A stretch of 64,000 nt of DNA, taken from assembly GCA_037951105.1 (NCBI GenBank), contig JBAMJV010009412.1, positions 1-64,000 of the forward strand, written 5' to 3'. Both the position numbers and the translations under genes were made by a program. Origin of the DNA: Echinarachnius parma. Lineage: Eukaryota > Echinodermata > Echinoidea > Clypeasteroida > Echinarachniidae. This document shows, piece after piece, positions 12,701 to 24,700 of the stretch (its first letter is position 1; each line of letters begins with the position of its first letter). The notes under the pieces were generated by a model that worked only from the letters and a program-made list of their open reading frames with translations, was not told the DNA's origin and made no database searches.

Positions 12701-15700
12701 CGATGCCAAACGGGAATAGCGATCATTACCATACCATCCGCCTAATATAAAAATTGATATTTTTTAAAACCTGGGTAGTTTTGCAACGTGTAAAATTCAG
12801 AAGGCTTTCTCAATATAATATTCGTTTTATCGACTCCGTTTTATATTCGTCGAACAAAGTTGCGGCGATAAATCGTTAGTCAGTGCTCGGCGCCTTAACT
12901 TTAGCAACCGGCATTGCTGACTTTCCCTTTTCTTCGATCTGGAGGACGACCACGGGGCGGGGGCGACTCGCGAATACCTTATTGTCCTCCGCAAAACGTA
13001 TATCCTTCGATCCCGACGGTCGGGGAGTCGCCGAATTCTCGGGGTGAGGATATCTCGAGTGGGACACATTTGGGGGATTGAAGCTTACCGTATTAATATA
13101 ATAGATGTATTCATTATATGTTTATCTATTATATTAATACGGTAAGCTTCAACCCCCCCAAATGCCTCCCACTCGAGATATCCTCACCCCGAGAATTCGG
13201 CGACTCCCCGACCGTCGGGATCGAAGGATATACGCTTTGCGGAGGACAATAAGGTATTCCCGAGTCGCTCCCGCCCCGTGGTCGTCCTCCAGATCGAAGA
13301 AAAGGGAAAGTCAGCAATGCGGTTGCTAAAGTTAAGGCGCCGAGCAATGACTACCGATTTACCGCCGCAACTTTGTTTGACGAATATAAAACGGAGTTTA
13401 AAAAGCAAGATATATATTACGAAACAATTCAAAGTTTACGAGTTGCAAAACTGTCCAGTTTTGGATGAATATAAATTATTATTATCACGCAAATGGTCCA
13501 TATGATCCGTAAGTTTGAAATTGACAACGCACTGTAACGACAACGAGTGTAATAGTAGCTTAGTTCAATAGTTTCGTCATCGTTGTTTTGCGTGTGTTAT
13601 TCGCGAGCCCACATGCTTTGTACACAGCTGAGCGAGCGAGCTAATCCTTTTGTACACGGTGCAATTGTGCATTGAAGTGAATATAGAACGGGGGGAACCA
13701 TGCTTGAGGGGAGTTTCTTTCGTATTTATATATTGACCAGGGCATCGGCTAATCTTGCTAAAATCGCTCCATGGTATAATGTGCAATATCGCCACCCTGT
13801 GACAAGATGTGTTACAACACGCACAATGAAAGAAGGATATACCATCTCGCATACCATCTCGCAATCCGCTCAGGATTGATAATACAAAATGATTATAAAG
13901 AGTGTCATTTTATTAAATGCATGAAGAGACAGCTGTAAGCGTTTCCTCCATCGCAATATATCCCCGGGTTTCACATTATGATAAACGTATAACAAGGGAT
14001 GATACTGAAATTGGAAATCAAACTTTTAGGACAAAATCCTGCAGATTTGGAAAAGGGGAAAAGGCGATCACCCCCCCCCCCCCCCCCTACCTGCCTACTA
14101 TCTTCGCAACAAAAAATAAAACAACGAAAACGCATCAAGCGCATGTTTTTGTATTTGATAAGTTTGTCATGCATACAATTTCATCGTATTTTCATTATTA
14201 TAATTATTTGTAACATTTAAACAGAGTGTACCGGGGATATCCGATGGGTCGGGTTTATCATGTTCACTGAAAGGATGTATCGCAATGACATGTGCAAAAG
14301 AGCGGGGTGGGGGAGGGGTAGCACGCCTGTGTCTCTTTTGTTTTGAAACCATGTGGATAGGGACGTTTTAAATTAGTTTCAGAGGTCGTTGTGTTCTTAA
14401 AATCGTGATGGCTTTTCACTGAAAAAAAAAAACCCCGCGGATTAGAAGACACGAGGTTATGTGCCAGGCAATTGGACTCGCGGGGAGGGGGGGGGGGGCA
14501 GCGGCGAAGCTACTATATTATCAAGAACACGAATGTAGTGGACCATAATTATGAAATATGGGGGATAACTTTGCATGGGTACTGAAACCATCATGATTTT
14601 GTTATACATTGGCCGGATGTATATTGTTGACCAGGGCCCCGACGGGTTGTGGGGCGGGATTTAGTTGCCCGTGTCTATTTTGTCTCACTATTTAAAATGA
14701 TGGCTATGGGAATAGTATAGTTTTAAAGTGTCGTTATGTCGTTATCGCCTTTCTCTCACACAAACCCGCGGATTTCCGCGGGTACAGCTAGTGTTTAATA
14801 TTCAAGAAGTGTATTTCTTTCGTTATTTGACTATTTTATTATCATGTTACAATTTAGTCCATACATGTTGATGACATGTTTTTAATATTCAAGTGCATTT
14901 ATTTCGTTATTCGTATTAGTATTCTGTATCATTAATTCGATAAGGTGGAAAATGAATAAATTGAATCAATGAATTCAATCAAGTATGTAAGGTGATTAAT
15001 ACTACTTCATCTATCATTCAAATTCTAATTGTTCTGTTCTCTGATCATGAATAAAAAGTTCACATTGAAAACATATATATGTATACTCGAGCCTCAATAA
15101 TCTATATAAATTCTGAAAGAGTATGACCAAGGATATTCCTATATTTGTACATTATTTTGTACCCCTATTTTGTGCCTCACACTCTATGTAGTTTTGGGTC
15201 TTGGCCTTTGACCCTTGGTAGCCACAGTTTTATGGCCTTGGCTAACTGGTATGTTCATCGATATGATGTGTACATGTACTTGTTCAGCAAGATGCAACGC
15301 AAGTGGTACTGTACACTGGACACTGTATGACTATGAATATGCCCTTTTCCCTTTGGTGGAGAGAGGCTGTGCAAATGTATTGTATGTCATTTGATTTAAA
15401 ATAGTGTTGCACATACCCATGATACCGGTAAACGTTATCATTTTGAATATGGCTCTAGTTTTTGTTAACATGTCAAAAAGCTTAACGGCACTTTGAGGGT
15501 ATATCATTTCATATTCAGTAATAACTTTCATGTTAATTTAGTTTAGAAAAATAAATGAATATCTTTACTACTCCTTATGTTTCTTTATTTGATTTATCTT
15601 TTTCTCTTGCATTCAGGTAATTGGCACACAGACAAATATCAGCAATGGTCGTCTCTACATTATTTTACATACAAACATGCATGTTGTTCCTTTAGATTTA

Positions 15701-18700
15701 TTATTTTGTTAATTGTTAACAATTTTGGATTGTTGATACTAACAGTTTTGTTCATACTCATTTACAGTTATTTATTTCACAAATATAATTGCTGACACTT
15801 CAGTATTTGCCAATTCAATTCCTTTCATATTTGCTTTCACAATGTTTCATTATGCAAATTTGTTTTCTGTTTTTAAACTCCTGTCAATTGCTAACAAATA
15901 ACCTTTTAAATTCTCAAACAGAATTGCATTTGCCTACGATGCTTTTGGGCTGGTTTTTATTTAAAAATACATTGTTGCACAAACTTAAATTTAATTGGAT
16001 GCTTCACATTTCCTAATGACTAAGTTTCCACTTTTGAAATGCATTACATGTACATTGAGTTTTATTGACAAGTTCATAGTTTTAAGACTAAACCTATATT
16101 TCTAAATGTACCAAACACAATTTCAAGATTCTACAGTCAACATGTCAATGAACTTTGGTTGCTCTATGGTGTGAATGAATTAATTAATTAAATAATTATG
16201 TACAATAAAGTAGTTATACAACTCTAGAACAAGTCCATTCTTTAGCACACCAATAACTTAAACTCCCTCCAGAGTCCAGATTATGTTGCAGTTGTCTTGC
16301 AATTATTCTAGTTGCTTTGCACTAAGTCCAATACCTGGAGAAATTAGGAAAATAAAATAAAACAGGAGACTATTTAATAATTTATTTTATATTTATATGT
16401 CTCTACTTATTATAAAAAGGTACATTATTAAAACAGTAACAGAAATAAAATTCACATTATCAATGAACTTGATAATGATATCAATAAAAATTGCTTTACA
16501 TGTAATAAACTACCCTGCTCACGGACAAAACAAAGCCAGCCCAACAATACGTATACCGAAAAGTATAATAAATCTGAAGTGAAGAAAGAAATGCTTCCGA
16601 CTTGCTTTATCAGACATTGACGTTTTCGAGTTCAAAGTAAATTCCAAACAAAATATCGGTCAATATTTCTGTAGATTATACTTTCATTATAGCATGATAT
16701 GTCATATCATCGGAGAATAATACAATTTACGATGAAAACATCGACAATAAATGACGCAATTTTGAGAATGTTTGCGGGCAATTAGACCTAGAGAGCGCGC
16801 GCGGGCTCATTCACAACATATTATTGTACCGTATGTGCATGCGACTGAGATTTCGGGGGGGGGGGGGGGGGTTCGTCTTCGTTCATGCTAGAAAATCAGT
16901 GTTATCGAGTTCAAAATGCATTCCAAACAAAACATCAATGAATATTTCCATAGTTTGCACCTTTATTATAGCATGAGATTCCAAATCATCGAGGGAAAAG
17001 GACAATTTACGATCTAAACTAATGACGCATTTTTGTTGTTGTGACAACGATCGTGCGGACATCGCTGTTAAAAAAACATCAACGAAATGGACATGGCGAT
17101 TATCACAACGGGTTATTACAACAGACGGAATAATAAAAATTCACTTTCATCTTTCAGAAATTTAACGTAAAATACATTTGAAACTATTATTAATTCTACT
17201 ATAGGTGTTGATAATATAAGCCAGATGTTTGAACACCAGGAAAGAATTCATTACAAACGAAATGCCGATAACATTCACAATCACCCCTTACGAAAGTGGA
17301 ATGTCTCGTTATCAGTAAAGCAATTTTCATTGATATCACTATCAAACAGGCCTGCTATCAAAGGGGTAGTTCAGTTTTGATAGAGGGAGCGCTGCACAAC
17401 ACAATTTTGTTGTGAGGTAATAACAAACCGAGTGTCAAATTTGAAAGAGCATGCAATTTAAATTGCAGAATAAACGTTATTTAGTCAAAATCGGTTCAGA
17501 AATGACTGAAATGTCAATAACTATATCGGATCGTATATTTATTTGGTAAGCACTTCGGGCTCCCATTCTCTGTGATTAGCATCCTAACCCTATCATGCCT
17601 ATAGGATACCTGTAAAGTGTAAGATATTGCACAAAATTACATTTGAGACTTCAATCCTATATATCAATATCATATGTAATTTTTTGTCGAAAAAAAAGCG
17701 TCGTAAGAACTAGTCCACTCCAATTTGGACCGTGGCAAATTTATTTTATCCCAGTTTGGACAGTGGTGAATTTATTTTATCCCTGCCCGCTCTTGCCTGC
17801 TAGAAGGAGACTAAATAAGATCTGACTATTTGTGTCGGTCGATCAGTCGACTTCAACAATGATCACGGTCTATAAACAAATAAGATAAAGAAAGATACCC
17901 TTAATTAACATCAGAATATAACATAATCCTCTATCTCCCCCCAAGTCTTTGGTGCCAAAAAACCGAAAGTCTAACAGTGCGACAAAGACTTAAGATATGA
18001 CTCAATGATCAACGACAAGTATAACAATGTAAGAACAAGAAACGTAAACGCGAACCAGGCTAAAACGAAACCTAACACATGACGGAAGGTCATCAAAGAA
18101 CTACCAAAACAATAAATGCAATAGCCAAATATCATGTTAAAAGTCCAAGACATAGGGCAAATCGTTCGAGTGTCAATGTCACATGTCATAATCTGAGTGC
18201 CAGGCGGGTTTGGCTGGGCGACGGGTAGATCGCCTAGAAGGAGCACTGGCCGGTCTGGGGGGCTGGGAAGGCGACAACGGAGGGTTAACACCGACGGGCG
18301 TTAGCGGCCGCAACTGCGTGTCGACAGACGAGGGGACAGGATCAACCACAGATGGGCGAAGAGGACGACGGGGCGTGCCATGGACCATTCCAGAAGAAGC
18401 GGCAGGGGTCGTTGGCGTTGCCCGGGCAGGGGGCATGACAGGTCCCGGCGGGCTGGTGGCAGGGGTGTCAGGGCACGTCAACGGTGGCGGCAGGGCTGTC
18501 GCAGGGCCGGAAGCGGGATCCCCAGGCCGATCAGTAGGACGCGGCAGGGCCCCAAGGTCTGGCCGCAGGATGGGCTGCCGAGTACCCTGACGAGGTGTGG
18601 CAAAGTCACCGTCCATCACCAAGGGAGGGGGTCGTGGGTACACTGGAACGTACTGTCTCAGGAACTTCCTGTTCCGTAGTGTAACTCTCCCGGAGCCGTC

Positions 18701-21700
18701 GACGCGGATCACGTATTGGTCGAACTGGCGTACTTCGACCACTACCCGTCTTGTCCCATTTAAGGGGGTGGGAACCCATCTGGTTCTGTACGCGGACATG
18801 GTCACCAACCGTAAGGGGCGGAAGTCGCTTGGTGTGCTCCGACCAGCGTTCAGCGCTTCTCATGTGGCGATTGCGCAGCGCATCTTCCCGAGCCGCGAAG
18901 GTCTCGCACCAAGTGCGGTGAGGCTCATATTTGCCGGGCGCAACCGGGATGAAGTCCCGAATAGGATGACCGAATACGCACATGGCGGGGGAGAGCTTGG
19001 TGTCCCTGTCAGGCGTGTTCCTGTACTGAAGCATCGCACGTTGGAATGCGTCAGTGTCAAGGGCACCGGTAGGGCTGGTGTTGTCCAGGAGAAGGCGCTT
19101 GACCGTCTTCACACCCACTTCTGCGCGACAGTTGCTATGGGGGTATGCCACGGAGGAGAGGCGATGATGGATACCCCAGTCCTGGAGGAATCGACGTGTG
19201 GCTGCTGCCGTAAATTCAGGGCCACCATCTGAGGCCAGCTCGTCAGGGATGCCGAATGTGACAAAGATGCGTCGCAGGCAAGCGGTGAGGCCATCTGCGC
19301 CGTGGGTAGACCTCTCAACGATCGGCCAGTTGGAGTATCGGTCGACGACGACCAAGTAATTGCAGCCTTTGTAATGGAAGAAGTCGGCACAAATACATTG
19401 GAATGGGTAGACCGGGGACGTCAGCGGAGTTGGCGGCGAACTAGGGTTGGACGGCGCGATCCGATTGCAATGGTCGCACCTAGCACGAAGGGTGGAGATG
19501 GCAGGTGTGATGCCAGGCCAGAAGACAGATGCCTCTGCCCCGGCAGTCATGGAGGTGACCCCCTGGTGGGCAGCATGAAGGTGGGTCAGCACTTCCTCCC
19601 TGAGAGAAGGGGGGATAACCACGCGGTCCTTGTAAAGCACAACTCCGTCAACTGTATAGAGATCGTCCCGAAACTGGAAGTAGTCACGGAGGGGGCCTGG
19701 GAGTTCATGGCGGAAGGCTGGCAGGCCGGACTCGACGAAGCCAACGAGGGAATGCATGTCCTCGTCGCTGGCTGTAGCAGTACGCACCCTGTCCCACGTG
19801 ACAGATTTGAGGCGAAGGGAGTCCAGGGAGGACACGGAAGACGAGAGGATACCTGATTCGATGGCGTCAGCATCCGTGTCAGCGCGAAAGCCAGCCATGA
19901 GTGTCGTGGGTTCTGTCAAGTTGTTTGGGGGAGGACCAATGGTCGCGACATCGTCAGGCAGGTGAAGCTTCAGAGGCGCACCAGTCGGGTGACGTGAGAG
20001 ACAGTCTGTTGCACGGTGTCGGACACCTGGGACATGGACGATCCGGAACCTGTATCGCAGGGTTTTCTCTTTCAAGTTCCTCAGACGGGGGTTGGGGATG
20101 TCTGCCAGGGAGCGGTCAGTGAGGATCTTCAAGAGGGGCTTGTGGTCGACAGCAAGGATGAGGTCCTCACATCCAAGTACGAAGTATCTGGCCTTGTCTA
20201 GGGCATCAGCCACGGCGAGGGCCTCGCCTTCGATCGGAGCATAGCGCGATTCAGCGGCGTGCGTGAACCTGCTGCCTACAAGCGTGATTTGCCATCCCGT
20301 GGGACAACAAAATGGTTCCGAGGAATTGCAGGTGCAGTGTTTCTGGAGAAGCCAGAAGCCAATGCCATGCTTTGACCAATCTGTAGCCAGGCAAGTGGGC
20401 TTGCTCGGGTCAAAGATCCTCACACCCTCTTCGATTTCATTGGCGATGATGGCTTTGGAGTCATCAAAGGCACTCTGGAGGGCCTCGTCCCACGTGAAGG
20501 CTGTGGCAGGCTTCAGGAGCTGGCGGAACGGCAGCATCTTTGCAGTCATGCTGAAGGCATAGGACACTTGGTTGACAAGCCCGAACCAAGAGCGCACGTC
20601 GGTGATGTTCTTTGGTGTCGGGAAGTCCAGGATGGCCTGTAAGTATTTCTTGCATGGACGGACATTGTCGGGGGTGATCTCAAATCCAGCAAACTCAACA
20701 ACATCTGCGCCCAGCACGAACTTGTCAGGGTTGAGGGTTACGCCATTCCGACCGCAGACATCCAGCCACTCGACAGCTTGGAAGTAGCTATCCGCCAATG
20801 TGTCCGCCCATAGCAGGACGTCATCCACACATTTGGTTTTGTTGTGAATCTCCGCACGACATTTTAAAATTCATCATTAAGAAGAACTTCTTGCCATTTT
20901 AAAGTGTAACAATTCGTCGTTTTAAGGAGTTTCATGGGGAAAAAACATCAAATCGTACCCAAAGGAGTGTCAAGACAAGATACAAGACCGAAGAAGAGGG
21001 TTGACCGTGATCATAAATAAGATCTGACTATTTGTGTCGGTCGATCAGTCGACTTCAACAATGATCACGGTCTATAAACAAATAAGATAAAGAAAGATAC
21101 CCTTAATTAACATCAGAATATAACATAATCCTCTAGAGACAAACCCCACACATCCACTTAACGAGATTGATCTACTGGGCAGCTCATTCACGTAAGTGGA
21201 TATATGTGGGGTTTGTTGCCTTTTAGCAGGCAAGAGCGGGCAGGGATAAAATAAATTCACCACTGTCCAAACTGGACTATAGCCATGAACTGACAATCGA
21301 CATTACATCTTTGTAAACAATTTTACCCCTACCATATCAGAATTCAGCGATATGATACATTGTATCAATATGAAAATATAAACTAATATTTTCCTAATCA
21401 TATTGCCTAAAAAAGAAAACGAGACCTTTTCTCAAGCCGATGGTTACGAAAAATAATAATCACGAAATGCACACAAACATGGTGTTATTTCCGCTATTAA
21501 AAGGGACTTATCATTGTCCAAATCCTCAAAATCAAATGTGAATTCTAGCGGTTCCCTCATACCTTGTTGATTCGTATTAACAATAAAACAATGGGACCGG
21601 TTTCGGTTTTTCAAATTTCCCTTTCGTTACAAAGATATATGTACGATTGAAGTGTTCAGATAGTAAATTATCCGTTGGATTTTCGAAACCGTGTACAAAG

Positions 21701-24700
21701 TGAGTGCAGTGAGTTAGTAAATATATCTTTGCATTTTTGCTCATTCCTCAGCCATATAACATCCCTTTACATTGAAATGTTCACACAACACCCAGTGGAC
21801 ATATCAGATAACAATAATACAATATATTGCATCAATCATTCATTACTTTTAGCACATGTCAACAAAGTTAATATATCCCTTTAAAGGGACTTAGTAACAT
21901 TGCCCGAATCCTCGAAATCCAATTGAAATTCTAGCGCTTCCCTCAGTAGTTTTGGTAAGGCTGAACCTGTCCTGTCCTGCACAGTAACATTACAAACTTG
22001 TATTTGTTTTTTATTTTATTCATTTATATCCCCACCATGCTCGAAAGGTACATACAAAAATATAAAACAAACGACTATTAGTAAAAAGCCTGTTATCATT
22101 CAAAAATCGCCATTACTGAACACAAGAAGGCGCTCTGTAATAAGGCATCAGTTTCAACCATTTTTCATACAAAATTATGCATGTGATGTTTTGTTGTCAA
22201 ATGACTATTTAAAAACCGCTTTTGACATTTAAAAAAAAGTTTGTTAAAATTGTTTTTGTATTTTACGATCGGATATATTTCAGCCATTTCTGAACCGATT
22301 TTGACCGAATAAAGTTTATTCTGCCATCTGCATGTTCTTTCAAATTTGACACTCAGTTTGTTAATTACCTCACAACAAAAATTGTGTTGTGCAGCGCTCC
22401 CTCTACCAAAACTGAACTACCCCTTTGATCGTGATATCAAATTGCTTTACTGATAACAAGACATTCCACTTTCGTAAGGGGGTGATTGTGAATGTTATTG
22501 GCATTTCGTTTGTAATGAATTCTTCCCTGGTGTTCAAACATCTGGCTTATATTAGCAAAACATATAGTAGAATTAATAATAGTTTCAAATGTATTTTAAG
22601 TTAAATTTCTGAAAGATGAAAGTGAATTTTTAGTATTCCGTATGTTGTAATAACCCGTTCTGATAATCGCCGTGTCCATTTCGTTGATGTTTTTTTAACA
22701 TGCAGCGATGCCCGCACGATCGTTGTCTCAACAACGAAGATGCTTCATTAAATTAGATCGTAAATTGATCTTACTCCTCGATGATTTGGAATCTCATGCT
22801 ATAATAAAGGTGCAAACTATGGAAATATTCATTGATGTTTTGTTTGGAATGCATTTTGAACTCGATAACACTGATTTTCTAGCATGAACGAAGACGAACC
22901 CCCCCCCCCCCCCCCGAAATCTCAGTCGCATGCACATACGGTACAATAATATGTTGTGAATGAGCCCGCGCGCGCTCTCTAGGTCTAATTGCCCGCATAC
23001 ATTCTCAAAATTGCGTCATTTATTGTTGATGTTTTCATCGTTTTTTAATTGTATTATTCTCCGATGATATGACATATCATGCTATAATTAAAGTGTAATC
23101 TACAGAAATATTGACCGATATTTTGTTTGGAATTTACTTTGAACTCGAAAAACGTCAATGTCTGATAAAGCAAGTCGGAAGCATTTCTTTCTTCACTTCA
23201 GATTGATTACTTTTCGGTATACGTATTGTTGGGCTGGCTTCGTTTTGTCCGTGAGCAGGCCAGCAGGGTAGTTTATTACATGTAAAGCAATGTTTTATTG
23301 ATATCATTATCAAGTTCATTTTAATTTAAGTCTGTGCGCATTGACAATGTGAATTTTATTACTATTAATGTTTTTAAAATGTACCTTTTTATAATAAGTA
23401 GAGACACATAAACATAAAATAAATTATTAAATACATGTATACAGTCTCCTGTTTTATTTTATTTTCCTAATTTCTCCAGGTATTGGACTTGGTGCAAATC
23501 AACTAGGATAACTGCAAGACAACTGCAACATAATCTGGACTCTGGAGGGAGTTTAAGTTATTGGTGTGCTAAAGAATGGACTTGTTCTAGAGTTGTATAA
23601 CTACTTTATTGTACATAATTATTTCATGAATTAATTCATACACACCATAGAGCAACCAAAGTTCATTGACATGTTGACTGTAGAATTTTGAAATTGTGTT
23701 TAGTACATTTAGAAATAAGTATAACATAGGTTTAGTCTTAAAACTATGAACTTGTCAATAAAACTCGATGTACATATAATGCATTTCAAAAGTGGAAACT
23801 TAGTCATTAGGAAATGTGAAGCATCCAATTAAATTTAAGTTTGTGCAACAATGTATTTTAAAATAAAAAACAGCCCAAAAGCATCGTAGGCAAATGCAAT
23901 TCTGTTTGAGAATTTAAAAGGTTATTTGTTAGCAATTAACAGGAGTTTAAAAACAGAAAACAAATTTGCATAATGAAACATTGTGAAAGCAAATAATGAA
24001 AGGAATTGAATTGGCAAATACTGAAGTGTCAGCAATTATATTTGTAAAATAAATAACTAAATGAGTATGAACAAAACTGTTAGTATCAACAATCCAAAAT
24101 TGTTAACAATTAACAAAAAAATAAATCTAAAGGAACAACATGCATGTTTGTATGAAAAATAATGTAGAGACGACCATTGCTGAGATTTGTCTGTGTGCCA
24201 ATTACCTGAATGCAAGAGAAAAAGATAAATCAAATAAAGAAACATTAGGAATAGTAAAGATCTTCATTTATTTTTCTAAATTAAATTAACATGAAAGTTA
24301 CTGAATTTGTGACATACATGTACATATACAATGTACATGTACACATGATATCAATGAACATACCAGTTAGCCAAGGCCATAAAACTGTGGCTACCAAGGG
24401 TCAAAGGCCAAGACCCAAAACTACATAGAGTGTGAGGCACAAAATAGGGGTACAAAATAATGTACAAATATAGGAATATCCTTGGTCATACTCTTTCAGA
24501 ATTTATATAGATTATTGAGGCTTGAGTATACATATAATATATATGTTTTCAATGTGAACTTTTTATTCATGATCAGAGAACAGAACAATTACAATTTGAA
24601 TGCTAGATGAAGTAGTATTAATCACATTACATACTTGATTCATTGATTCAATTTATTCATTTTCCACATAATCAAATTAATGATACAGAATACTAATACG

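Larger units (their letters stand above)
17812..21135 (-). mobile_element. Deleted Ty3/Gypsy LTR retrotransposon
   Basis: Two identical-looking 122-bp LTRs (17812-17933 and 21014-21135) bound 3.3 kb, and a 5-bp duplication GAGAC (17807-17811, 21136-21140) flanks it. On the minus strand the LTR begins TAGAGG and ends ATTTA rather than TG..CA. A purine tract, GGGGGGAGA, lies directly before the downstream LTR (17934-17942). gag, protease and most of the reverse transcriptase are missing, so the copy cannot be autonomous. It sits at the loop of the giant palindromic element. Confidence 0.85.

Noticed and set aside
12827-13505. Mirror-image open frames at the middle of the Helitron pair
   Set aside because: They are produced by the inverted copies of GC-richer Helitron 5' sequence and show no Rep or helicase motifs.
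18179-20828. Long minus-strand frames with integrase similarity as a host gene
   Set aside because: They lie between matching 122-bp LTRs with a target duplication and carry Gypsy pol motifs; overlapping plus-strand frames (for example 18597-19232 and 19302-19856) are antisense shadows.
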